This document shows positions 1-8,186 of a stretch of 64,000 nt of DNA, in pieces. Each line of letters starts with the position of its first letter. Position 1 is the stretch's first letter. The notes below the pieces were generated by a model that was given only the letters and a program-made list of their open reading frames with translations, searched no databases and was not told the origin of the DNA. A program made the position numbers and the translations under genes. The DNA is from Dechloromonas hortensis. Its GTDB lineage: Bacteria > Pseudomonadota > Gammaproteobacteria > Burkholderiales > Rhodocyclaceae. The stretch spans positions 1 to 64,000 of the forward strand of contig NZ_SSSQ01000017.1 of assembly GCF_009469765.1 (NCBI RefSeq), written 5' to 3'.

Positions 1-170
1 TGCTGCTTGTCGTCGTAGTAGGAAAACGGAATCGAGGATTCACGGTGACCCAGCGTGATCGTGCCGGTGTCCTTGATTTTCTTCAGGGTGGCCGACTCCT
101 GGGCCAGTGCCGGTGTGGCACTGAAGGTGGCGGCGATGAGGGCGGCGGCGGCAAGTTTGCTGAAATGCAT
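1..170 (-). CDS. gltI: Glutamate/aspartate-type ABC transporter substrate-binding protein, N-terminal fragment
   Basis: The gene reads out of the window at its left edge; only about 56 codons are present. The start at 170 opens with MHFSKLAAAAL and a signal peptide ending at ALA-QE, followed by a segment reading TLKKIKDTGTITLGHRESS, which is the typical first strand of GltI/AapJ-type periplasmic amino-acid binding proteins. A good Shine-Dalgarno (GAAGGAG) lies 8 bases before the ATG. It starts 18 bases after the stop of the receiver-phosphatase gene on the same strand. Family: solute-binding protein family 3, acidic amino-acid uptake. The exact ligand is inferred and the rest of the protein is outside the window. 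Confidence 0.8.
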   Translation of the reverse strand, partial: MHFSKLAAAALIAATFSATPALAQESATLKKIKDTGTITLGHRESSIPFSYYDDKQ

Positions 171-188
171 GGTCAATCTCCTTCGGGG

Positions 189-1730
189 TCAGGGGCAATC
201 GATGATCATCAGGGAAATATCGTCAGCGGCGACAGTACCTTCGCGGTGTTGGGAGAGGGCGTTGTCGATTTCGGTAAAACGGTTGGAAGGTGAGGTATTG
301 GCGGCGGCAGTGGTCAGACCGTCGAGCCCGAACTGCTTGCCTTGGCGGTTGTTGGCTTCGAGCAGTCCGTCCGAGCAGAGGACGATCTGGCTTTCCGGAC
401 TCCAGGTGAAGGCGACCGGGTGGCAATCCATTTCCGCATTGTCGACGATGCCAAGTGGCAGATTGGCGGAGGGAAAGACTTTTTCGCTGCGCCCCCAGCG
501 GTCGAACAGGAAAGCCTCGGGGGTGCCACCGACCCAGATCTCACCAGTGCGGGTGATTTCGTCGAGGCAGACCAGCGAGGCTGCGACGAAACGGCCGACC
601 GGCATTGATTCCTTGAGCTGCTGATTCAGTTCAAGCACGATCTCGCGTACCGAATGGTTGCGGCGGGCGAGACGGTAGAAAATGGCCAGCACCGGCAGCA
701 CACTGATCGCTGCCGTCAGGCCGTGACCGGTGGCGTCGGCGAGCAGGGCGAAGCAGCGGCCTTCCGGCGAGCGACTGGCGGCAACGATGTCGCCACTGAA
801 GTTCTCGGCGGCGATTACCTTGTAACGCAGGCGGCTGTCCTTCAAACCACTGCGATGCAACTGTTTTTCCATCAGCTTCATGGCCAGTTGCTGTTCGCTT
901 TGCGTCTGGTCGTAATAGGCTTGGAGCTGGCGGGCGTTGTCGCGCAGCTTCTGCTCGGCCTGTTTTTGCGCCGAGACGTCGCGCAGGACGCCGATGAACA
1001 TCCGCTTGTTGTCGAGGGTGATCTCGGTGACGCCGATGGTCACCGGGAAGCGGTGGCCATCCTTGCGCAGGCCTTCGAGTTCCCGCTCCTGGCCGATCGC
1101 CCTGGCCGACCCGCCGTTCAGGTAGTTGTTGATATAGCTGTTGTGGCCCGCCTGATAGGGCTCTGGCATGAGCATCTCGATGCCCTTGCCTTCCATCTCG
1201 GCCGTGCTCCAGCCGAAAATGCGTTCGGTGGCGCGGTTGACCGTGGCAATGATGCCATGTTCGTCGATGGTCACGATGGCATCGAGGACATTGTCCGAAA
1301 TGGCCTGGACGCGGCGCAGCGAGTCGATGGCCTGCTGCTGCATGTTCAACGAGCGCTGTACCGAGCGCAACTTGGCCTCAAGGACGACGAAATTGACCGG
1401 TTTGGTCAGGTAATCGTCGGCCCCGGCGTCGAGCCCCTCGACCAGATTCTCGTCGCGGTTCAGCGCCGAGAGGAAAATGATCGGTGTCCACCGTTCGCTG
1501 TTCAGGCCCTTGATCCGGCGGGCGGCCTCGAAGCCGTCCATGACCGGCATCATGATGTCGAGCAGGATCAGGTCCGGTGCATCGGCCACGAAGCGGCGCA
1601 CCGCCTCCTCGCCGTTTTCGGCAAGGATCACTTCATGCCCGAGTTTCTTCAGGAAGACCTGCAGGATATGGAGGTTGGTGCGGTTGTCATCGACCGCCAG
1701 TACCTTCATCTTGTTCATGGCCAGACTCAT
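189..1730 (-). CDS. Response regulator with PAS and SpoIIE-type PP2C phosphatase domains
   Basis: A 513-residue three-domain protein. Residues 8-125 form a receiver with the acidic pair DD (14-15), phosphoacceptor Asp58 in LILLDIMMP and the conserved KP. Residues ~140-265 are a PAS sensor domain. Residues ~300-513 are a SpoIIE/RsbU-like PP2C phosphatase with DATGHGLTAA and CSDGLLEA metal-binding motifs. Such proteins dephosphorylate anti-anti-sigma (STAS) proteins or related targets when their receiver is phosphorylated. It is the last signalling gene of an operon with the receiver-HATPase protein (16 bases upstream) and the hybrid sensor kinase. Internal ATGs at 1718 and 1709 are alternative starts; none has a strong Shine-Dalgarno. 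Confidence 0.9.
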   Translation of the reverse strand: MSLAMNKMKVLAVDDNRTNLHILQVFLKKLGHEVILAENGEEAVRRFVADAPDLILLDIMMPVMDGFEAARRIKGLNSERWTPIIFLSALNRDENLVEGLDAGADDYLTKPVNFVVLEAKLRSVQRSLNMQQQAIDSLRRVQAISDNVLDAIVTIDEHGIIATVNRATERIFGWSTAEMEGKGIEMLMPEPYQAGHNSYINNYLNGGSARAIGQERELEGLRKDGHRFPVTIGVTEITLDNKRMFIGVLRDVSAQKQAEQKLRDNARQLQAYYDQTQSEQQLAMKLMEKQLHRSGLKDSRLRYKVIAAENFSGDIVAASRSPEGRCFALLADATGHGLTAAISVLPVLAIFYRLARRNHSVREIVLELNQQLKESMPVGRFVAASLVCLDEITRTGEIWVGGTPEAFLFDRWGRSEKVFPSANLPLGIVDNAEMDCHPVAFTWSPESQIVLCSDGLLEANNRQGKQFGLDGLTTAAANTSPSNRFTEIDNALSQHREGTVAADDISLMIIDCP

Positions 1731-1745
1731 GTTCGGCTGTGTGCC

Positions 1746-2654
1746 TTAGCGTATATGGGGAGCGGTGAGGATGGTGGCGACGGCAACATTGCCGCAGCCC
1801 TCGTAGGCGATATTGGCGAAGCTCATCAGCCGGGCCAGTGCAATGCCGCGCCCGTTCGGGTCGCAGACGCGCTCGGGGGAGAGTTCGAGGTAGTTTTGCC
1901 AGGCAAAGCCCTTGCCCTCATCGACGATGCGCAGGGTGATGCAGTCGGCGCTGCGCTCGAAGCTGACCTTGACCCGCTTGTCGCGATAGGCCGGCAGTGC
2001 GCTGCGCCGGTCGATTTCCGCTTGCCAGCGCTCTTCTCGCTTGAGTTGCGATTTTTCGGCATAGCTCAGGCCGAGGTTGCCATGCTCGACCGCATTGATC
2101 AGCAGCTCGGAGATGCCAAGCACGGTAGTGTCGGCATTTGGGCAGGCCTGGGCAAGGAAGGAGGCGAGCTGGCCGGCCTCCTCGATGCTGCGGATGGTAA
2201 ATTCGCCACGACTGAGGAACTGCAGAGAGTTGATATGTTCGTGCAGCCGGCGGCGCAGCGAGTCGCGCGTCTTGGCATCGGACAGTGCGGCGTGCACGAT
2301 GGCGAACAAGGCATCGCGCTGGTAGGGCTTGGTCAGGTAGTAATAGGCACCGGCCTCCAGACCTTCGCGGATTTCGCCGGCTGAATTGGCCGCCGTCTGC
2401 AGGATGACCGGGATGTCGGCCAAGCGTGGATCGCTCTTGATGCGGCGGAGCAGGCCGATGCCATCGAGTCCCGGCATCATCCGGTCGAGCAGTACGACAT
2501 CGAAGTGTTGGCCGGGGTCGCGCAGGATCTGCCAGGCCTCTTCGCCGCCATCGGCCGTGCGCAGCGTGAAGGACGGCTCGCTTTCGAAATATTCACCGAG
2601 GATTTCGAGGTTGAGGCCCTCGTCGTCTACAACCAGTACGCGCGCTTCATTCAT
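1746..2654 (-). CDS. Response regulator with C-terminal anti-sigma-type HATPase domain
   Basis: A 302-residue protein. Residues 1-120 are a receiver with Asp57 in LLDRMMPG and Lys109 in LTKP. The C-terminal half (~150-300) is a GHKL ATPase of the RsbW/HATPase_c_2 kind: N box with INAVEHGN, G1 box DEGKGF, and NGRGIALA. There is no HisKA dimerisation domain, so the ATPase probably acts as a serine kinase on a STAS partner, or as a sequestering domain. The true start is ATG 2654, which overlaps the end of the kinase gene by 8 bases; the longer open frame upstream is only the antisense of that gene. With the PP2C protein downstream it makes a kinase/phosphatase pair, both driven by receivers. Confidence 0.88.
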   Translation of the reverse strand: MNEARVLVVDDEGLNLEILGEYFESEPSFTLRTADGGEEAWQILRDPGQHFDVVLLDRMMPGLDGIGLLRRIKSDPRLADIPVILQTAANSAGEIREGLEAGAYYYLTKPYQRDALFAIVHAALSDAKTRDSLRRRLHEHINSLQFLSRGEFTIRSIEEAGQLASFLAQACPNADTTVLGISELLINAVEHGNLGLSYAEKSQLKREERWQAEIDRRSALPAYRDKRVKVSFERSADCITLRIVDEGKGFAWQNYLELSPERVCDPNGRGIALARLMSFANIAYEGCGNVAVATILTAPHIR

Positions 2655-5600
2655 CGTGGTCCGATGACTCCATCCTGATATTGAGTGGCAGGGTGACGGT
2701 GAAGCAGGCGCCGCTGCCAGTGTTGTTTTCGGCGGCAATCGTACCACGGTGCTGGAGAACAATCTCCCGGCTGATCGCCAGTCCCAGGCCGGTGCCGCCG
2801 GCCCCGGTCTTGGTCGCGCTGCTCTGTACGAACTTGTCGAAAATGCTGTGCAATTCGTCCTGCGGAATACCGATGCCGGCGTCGCTGAAACTGATCGCCA
2901 GCGCCGGCCGGTTTTTGCCATTTTCACCCGGTCGACCGCAGGGCAGTTCGGCAGCGGCGAGATGGATTTGAATACGACCCTTTTCGGGGGAGAACTTGAT
3001 GGCATTGGAGAGCAGGTTGTGGAAGACCTGGGCGATCCGTTCCGGGTCACCGACTAAATCGGTTTGTAGCGTGTCGTAGCTGATTTCCAGGCTGAGCTGG
3101 CGGGTCTGCATCAATGATTCGAGATGGGCGCCGGTGTGACGGAGCAGGGCGAGGACGTCGATCGGCGCCGCGTTCAGTGCCATGCGCCCGGCTTCGAGTT
3201 TGGCCAGATCGAGCAACTCGTTGATCAAGCCGAGCAGTCGCCGTGCGCTCTGGCCGATACGGTTGAAATACTGGGCTATCTTGGTTTGACTGCCGGCCTC
3301 GGCCCGATCTTCGCCCAGCTCGGCAAAGCTCAGGATGGCATGCATCGGCGTGCGCAGTTCATGCGACATGTTGGCCAGGAATTCGGACTTGGCAACGTTG
3401 GCCGCCTGCGCTTCGTGCAGTGCGACGTCGAGTTGCTGGGTGCGTTCGGCGACCAGTTCCTGCAGGTGGTCGCGGTGTTGCGCCAATTCCTGCTCGGCCC
3501 GTTTCTGTTCGGAAACGTCGACCGCGATGCCGAGGTAGCCGCTGATCCGGCCGGCGCTATCGCGCTGGGTGGTGACTACCAGATTGACGCTCAGTTGTCG
3601 GCCATCCTTGCGGACATAGGTCCACTCGCGCTGATCCGGTTTGCCGTTGCGGGCCTTGACGACGAAGGTCTCGAAGCCGCTGACCGGATAGCCCAGCTCG
3701 CGGCTCAATGCACTGGTGCGGGCGGCGACTTCCGTCGGCAGATGGATCAGTTGCGGCGTCTGCCGGCCGACCATCTCGTGCGCCGAGTAGCCCAGCATCT
3801 TTTCGGCGCCGCGGTTGAAAATGGTGATCAGCCCTTCCGGGTCACAGGCAATGATCGCCACCTCGGTCGCCGCATCGAGCACCGCCTGCTTCATCCGGTC
3901 GGCCGCCTTGATCGCGGTTTCCGCCCGGTGCAATTCGGTGACGTCGGTCAGCGTGGTAATCAGGAAAGGCTCGCCTTCCGGGTTCTGGGCCTGGGCGATG
4001 CGGGCGATCAAACGGTGGCGGGTTTGGTCCGGGCTGTCGAATTCGAAGCTCAGCGGCTCGCTGGCACCGGAGGCGAGGGCCCGTTCGCTGGCGCCGAGCA
4101 GGCGGCGCTGATCGGCGGCTGAAATACCGGCAAAATCGGGCCAGAAACGGGTCAGCAAGTCGCGTTCCGGGGTGCCGAGCAGGGTGCAGAAGGCATCGTT
4201 GACCATTTGCAGCTTGCGCCGTTCATCCTGGACGAAAAGCGGCAGCGGCGTCGCCGCGATCGACGTCGCGAGCAGGCGGCGCAGGCGCTCCAGGCGGGCC
4301 TCGGCGTTCTTCTTCTCGGTAATGTCGGAAACCGATCCGGCGATGCGTATCGCCCGCCCCGCCGGATCGCGGATGGCCTCGCCGCGCGCCCTGATCCAGG
4401 CGCTGTCACCGTTCGTCTTGTCGATGCGCAGTTCGATGTCGAAGGGGGCGTTTTCCCGCAAGTGGCGACGCAGCGCGGCGTTGTGGCGCTCAATGTCTTC
4501 CGGATAAATACACTCGGTATAGCGGCTGAGCTGCTGGGGCGGCTGGTCGCGGGGGAAACCGAAAATTTCGGCCATCCGGTCCGAGATGTATTCCTCGCCG
4601 GTTTGCAGGTTCTGGTCCCACAGACCGTCGTTGGTGCCGGCCGTGGCCAGCCGGATGCGCTCCTCGGAACGGCGCAGCTCGGCCGTAATCCGGCGGGCGT
4701 AATGCTCGGCTCGTTCGCGGTGGGTGGTCAGGTAAAAGACCAGCAGGGCGAGCAGGACGCTACCACCCAGGCCGCTGACCAGGATCAGACGGGCGGCATC
4801 AAAGCCGCTGCTGTCTTGCTGCGTCGGGCGCGGGCGGTAGTGGAGCACCCAGTTGCGACCGCCGAAATCGATTTCGTGATGAAAGATCGGTGCGTTGGCC
4901 GTGGCGGGCAAATCCGGTGCCGAATCGAAAATCAGGGCCGGCGGCTGGGCGATGGCCGAGCGGCTATTGCTGCCTTCGTCGAAGATCTGGATGGCAAACT
5001 GGCTGTTGAAGCCGAGGTTCAGCGAAGCCAGGAAGGCGTCGGTGTGATAGGCGTTGAGGACGACGCCGCTAAAGGCGCGTCGGCGTTCCTCGACATTACC
5101 GAGCGGCATGCCGGGCTGGTAGATCGCATGCAGCAGCATGAAACCGGGGCGGCGGGTCTTCTCGTCGGAGAGCAGCGTGATGCGTCCGGACATCGCAACG
5201 TCGCGGCTGGCGATGGCGATGTCGACCGCTTCGCGGCGGACGGCTTCGGAGAGCAGGTTGAAACCAAGCGCCTGCTGCGAGGTCGGGGTGTCCGGTGCAA
5301 CAAACGTGACCGGAACGGCCAGGTTGTCGCCGGGCGGCGGGAAAATGGTGAAATTGCTGCGGTCGACCTGCTGGCGCTGGCCAAAAACGAAGGCGGCCCG
5401 TTGGCTGGAGGCGACGGCCGGCGCATAGGCGAAGGCGAGCAGGCCGTTAAGGTTGCGCGAGATGTCGATTTCGTTGGTGTAACGGCGCCAGGCCTTGAGG
5501 TCCTGGCTGACATTGGCGGCGGCAAAGGCGGACAGCGAGCGGAGAAACTGGGCGTGCAGTTTCAGGCGGTCGTGCAGTTCGGCCGTATGCGCCGCGCTGT

Positions 5601-5760
5601 CGCGCAGGCCGGCATGTTCGGCTGCCTCGATCTGGGTCAGGCTTTGCCAGCGCCAAGCGCCGACCGTGCCGGCGGCAAGCAGCACGAAGACCAGGACCGG
5701 CAGCAGCCAGCGCGAGCCGGGGAGCGCGGTGAGCTTCGGTGGCGGGCGGATTTCAGGCAT
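2647..5760 (-). CDS. CHASE-domain, multi-PAS membrane histidine kinase
   Basis: A 1037-residue inner-membrane sensor kinase. A first membrane segment at ~18-37 is followed by a periplasmic CHASE domain (~60-290), a second membrane segment at ~318-340, three PAS/PAC units (~355-735), a HisKA domain with His800 in ANMSHELRTP, and an HATPase domain to the C terminus (NLLSNAIKF, DAGIGI, GTGLGLAI). Start ATG 5760 (MPEIRPPPK) gives a short cytoplasmic N terminus; the upstream in-frame sequence has no family character. It has no receiver of its own and its gene overlaps the next receiver gene, so the two downstream receiver proteins are its likely targets. The ATPase domain carries a 13-14 residue insertion, PCGRPGENGKNRPA, encoded by a copy of the dispersed bipartite motif. 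Confidence 0.9.
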   Translation of the reverse strand: MPEIRPPPKLTALPGSRWLLPVLVFVLLAAGTVGAWRWQSLTQIEAAEHAGLRDSAAHTAELHDRLKLHAQFLRSLSAFAAANVSQDLKAWRRYTNEIDISRNLNGLLAFAYAPAVASSQRAAFVFGQRQQVDRSNFTIFPPPGDNLAVPVTFVAPDTPTSQQALGFNLLSEAVRREAVDIAIASRDVAMSGRITLLSDEKTRRPGFMLLHAIYQPGMPLGNVEERRRAFSGVVLNAYHTDAFLASLNLGFNSQFAIQIFDEGSNSRSAIAQPPALIFDSAPDLPATANAPIFHHEIDFGGRNWVLHYRPRPTQQDSSGFDAARLILVSGLGGSVLLALLVFYLTTHRERAEHYARRITAELRRSEERIRLATAGTNDGLWDQNLQTGEEYISDRMAEIFGFPRDQPPQQLSRYTECIYPEDIERHNAALRRHLRENAPFDIELRIDKTNGDSAWIRARGEAIRDPAGRAIRIAGSVSDITEKKNAEARLERLRRLLATSIAATPLPLFVQDERRKLQMVNDAFCTLLGTPERDLLTRFWPDFAGISAADQRRLLGASERALASGASEPLSFEFDSPDQTRHRLIARIAQAQNPEGEPFLITTLTDVTELHRAETAIKAADRMKQAVLDAATEVAIIACDPEGLITIFNRGAEKMLGYSAHEMVGRQTPQLIHLPTEVAARTSALSRELGYPVSGFETFVVKARNGKPDQREWTYVRKDGRQLSVNLVVTTQRDSAGRISGYLGIAVDVSEQKRAEQELAQHRDHLQELVAERTQQLDVALHEAQAANVAKSEFLANMSHELRTPMHAILSFAELGEDRAEAGSQTKIAQYFNRIGQSARRLLGLINELLDLAKLEAGRMALNAAPIDVLALLRHTGAHLESLMQTRQLSLEISYDTLQTDLVGDPERIAQVFHNLLSNAIKFSPEKGRIQIHLAAAELPCGRPGENGKNRPALAISFSDAGIGIPQDELHSIFDKFVQSSATKTGAGGTGLGLAISREIVLQHRGTIAAENNTGSGACFTVTLPLNIRMESSDHDE
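2912..2941 (+). repeat. Bipartite motif, 19 of 19, inside the kinase gene
   Basis: TTTTTGCC-N11-GTCGACCGCAG. On the coding strand it adds the PCGRPGENGKN loop to the ATPase domain. Confidence 0.7.
5357..5386 (-). repeat. Bipartite motif, 18 of 19, inside the CHASE region
   Basis: TTTTGGCC-N11-GTCGACCGCAG on the minus strand, encoding FGQRQQVDRS in the kinase sensor domain. Confidence 0.5.
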
Positions 5761-5812
5761 GGACAGGCGAGTGCGGGCGAGTACGGGCGGCCGGCGGACG
5801 TTGAATCCGCCA

Positions 5813-7627
5813 TTATCGCCCGTCGCCGCTATTGCCGTCCTCCTGTTGTTGCAGTGTCCACATCCGGGCGTAGGTGCCGCCGGCGTCGAGCAGCGCGCCA
5901 TGGCTGCCGCGCTCGATGATCTGGCCGTCGCTCATGACCAGGATTTCGTCGGCATTCATCACGGTGGACAAGCGGTGGGCGATGGTCAGCGTCGTCCGGC
6001 CGATGGCGGCCATTTCCAATTGGCCCTGGATGGCGCGCTCGGTGGCCGAGTCGAGGGCCGAGGTCGCCTCGTCGAAAATCAGGATGGGCGGGTTCTTGAG
6101 CAGGGTGCGGGCAATCGCGACGCGCTGCTTTTCGCCGCCGGAGAGTTTCAAGCCGCGTTCGCCGACCTTGGTTTCGTACTTTTGCGGCAGCGATTCGATG
6201 AAGTCGTGCAACTGGGCGGCTCGGGCGGCGGCATAGACCTCTTCGCGGCTGGCCTCGGGGCGGCCGTAGTTGATGTTGTAGAAAATGCTGTCGTTGAAGA
6301 GCACGGTGTCCTGCGGCACGATGCCGATGGCGGCGCGCAGGGCGCCCTGTTTCAGGCCGCGCAGGTCGTGGCCGTTGATCCGGATGGCGCCACCGGTGAC
6401 GTCGTAGAAACGGTAGAGCAGGCGGGACAGTGTCGACTTGCCGGCCCCGGAGTGGCCGACCACGGCGACCGAACGGCCGGGGGCGACGGCGAAGCTGAGG
6501 TTCTTCAGGATCACCCGCTCCGGGTCGTAGGCGAAGCTCACCGAGTCGAAATTGATCTGCAGCGGGCCGGCCGGTAGATCGCGGGCATCCGGCGCATCGG
6601 CAATTTCACGATGCGTCTTGAGCAGGTTGAACATGCGTTCGATGTCGGTCAGCGCCTGGCGGATTTCGCGATAGACAATGCCGAGGAAATTGAGCGGCAT
6701 GTAGAGCTGAATCAGGAAGGCATTGACCAGCACGAGGTCGCCGATCGTCATCGTGCCGTCCACGACGCCGCTCGCCGCCCGCCACATCATGGCGGTGACA
6801 CCGAGGGCGATGATCGCCTGCTGGCCCAGGTTGAGGAAGGCCAGCGTGGTCTGGCTGCGCGTCGCCGCCTCTTCCCACTTGACCAGTTGTTCGTCGTAAC
6901 GGCGGGCTTCCCAGGCTTCGTTGTTGAAATACTTGACCGTCTCGTAGTTGAGCAGGCTGTCGATGGCGCGGCTGTTGGCGGCCGAGTCGTTCTCATTGAC
7001 GGCGCGGCGGATGTCGATGCGCCAGTTGCTGACCTTGATCGTGAACACGATGTAGGCGGCCAGTGAAACCAGGGTGATCAGCACGTACCCGGCGTCGTAC
7101 TTGACGAACAGGATGGCGAGGACCAAACCGATTTCGACCAGCGTCGGCAGGATCGAATACAGGGTGTAGGAAATCAGGCTGGAGATCGAGCGCGAGCCGC
7201 GTTCGATGTCGCGCGAAACGCCGCCGGTCTGCCGTTCGAGGTGAAAGCGCAGGCTCAGCGAGTGCAGGTGGCCGAAGACTTCGAGGGCGACCTGGCGGAC
7301 GGCGCGCTGGGTGACCCGGGCAAAGAGTATTTCGCGCAGCTCGGTGAACAGCGAGGTTGAAAAGCGCAGGGCGCCATAAAGGACGAGCAACAGGATGGGC
7401 AGGGCGAGCGCTTGTTGCGTTGTCGACAAGCCGTCGATCATTTCCTTGAAGATGATCGGCACGCCGACGTTGGCGACCTTGGCGCCGACCAGGCAAGCAA
7501 GCGCAGCGAGGACGCGCAGGCGGTAGCGCCAGAGGTAGGGGAAGAGGGTGCGCAGCGTCAGCCAGACATGGGTTTCGGCCAGCGGCTGGCCAACCGGCGG
7601 TTTGGGAAGGGCGGTACTGCGGCGCAT
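5813..7627 (-). CDS. ABC exporter, fused permease-ATPase, Atm1/heavy-metal tolerance type
   Basis: A 604-residue half-transporter. The N-terminal ~330 residues hold six membrane segments and the stretch FHLERQTGGVSRDIERG, typical of the Atm1/HMT1/AtmA subfamily, which exports glutathione-linked or Fe-S-related compounds across the inner membrane. The C-terminal nucleotide-binding domain has Walker A GHSGAGKS, signature LSGGEKQR, Walker B ILIFDEATSALD and the H-loop in AHRLSTV. Start ATG 7627 (MRRSTALPK) fits the family; the in-frame extension to 7744 overlaps the divergent thioesterase promoter. The substrate cannot be read from the sequence. Confidence 0.9.
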   Translation of the reverse strand: MRRSTALPKPPVGQPLAETHVWLTLRTLFPYLWRYRLRVLAALACLVGAKVANVGVPIIFKEMIDGLSTTQQALALPILLLVLYGALRFSTSLFTELREILFARVTQRAVRQVALEVFGHLHSLSLRFHLERQTGGVSRDIERGSRSISSLISYTLYSILPTLVEIGLVLAILFVKYDAGYVLITLVSLAAYIVFTIKVSNWRIDIRRAVNENDSAANSRAIDSLLNYETVKYFNNEAWEARRYDEQLVKWEEAATRSQTTLAFLNLGQQAIIALGVTAMMWRAASGVVDGTMTIGDLVLVNAFLIQLYMPLNFLGIVYREIRQALTDIERMFNLLKTHREIADAPDARDLPAGPLQINFDSVSFAYDPERVILKNLSFAVAPGRSVAVVGHSGAGKSTLSRLLYRFYDVTGGAIRINGHDLRGLKQGALRAAIGIVPQDTVLFNDSIFYNINYGRPEASREEVYAAARAAQLHDFIESLPQKYETKVGERGLKLSGGEKQRVAIARTLLKNPPILIFDEATSALDSATERAIQGQLEMAAIGRTTLTIAHRLSTVMNADEILVMSDGQIIERGSHGALLDAGGTYARMWTLQQQEDGNSGDGR

Positions 7628-7727
7628 GGGGAGCCTGTTCTGAGCGTTGATATGGTTATGCTCGCCAGTATATGAAAACTCGCCGCTTTCCGCGAAAATC
7701 AGGCTTCCATTTGAATTTGGGCAAATT

Positions 7728-8141
7728 ATGGCCGTCGACCGCATGACTCTTCCGGAAAATCATTCAACGTTGCGCGTCGTCCCGATGCCGGCCGATCTCA
7801 ACCAGAACGGCGATGTCTTCGGCGGCTGGGTCATGGCCCAGGTCGACGTCGCCGGCGCCATTCCCGCCATGCGCCGGGCGCGCGGTCGGGTCGCCACCGT
7901 TTCCGTCAACTCCTTCCAGTTCAAGCAGGCGATTTCGGTCGGCGATATCGTCAGTCTTTATGCCGATATCGTGCATGTCGGCAACACCTCGATCACCGTC
8001 AAGGTCGAGGTCTATGCCGAGCGCAATTACGCCAATCCGGTCATCGTCAAGGTGACCGAGGCCGAACTAACCTATGTCGCGATCGATGCCGCTGGCAACA
8101 AGCGTGCGGTGCCGGCCGAAAATTCACCGGAAATGGAATAA
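7728..8141 (+). CDS. yciA: Acyl-CoA thioesterase, YciA family
   Basis: A 137-residue hotdog-fold protein. The diagnostic motif NGDVFGGWVMAQVD contains the catalytic Asp of YciA-type acyl-CoA thioesterases, followed by the core FKQAISVGDIVSLYADI. These enzymes hydrolyse short and medium acyl-CoAs in the cytoplasm. The start is either ATG 7728 (MAVDRM) or ATG 7743 (MTLPEN); neither has a strong Shine-Dalgarno, and homologues usually begin close to the second. It is divergent from the ABC exporter. Confidence 0.88.
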   Translation: MAVDRMTLPENHSTLRVVPMPADLNQNGDVFGGWVMAQVDVAGAIPAMRRARGRVATVSVNSFQFKQAISVGDIVSLYADIVHVGNTSITVKVEVYAERNYANPVIVKVTEAELTYVAIDAAGNKRAVPAENSPEME

Positions 8142-8186
8142 AATCGCGCAATTAATTATCCGGCCCGACTTCAAGTGAGCGAAGCA

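Noticed and set aside
654..2384. 576-residue plus-strand open frame across two receiver genes
   Set aside because: Antisense to two clearly real genes; no start signal or domain.
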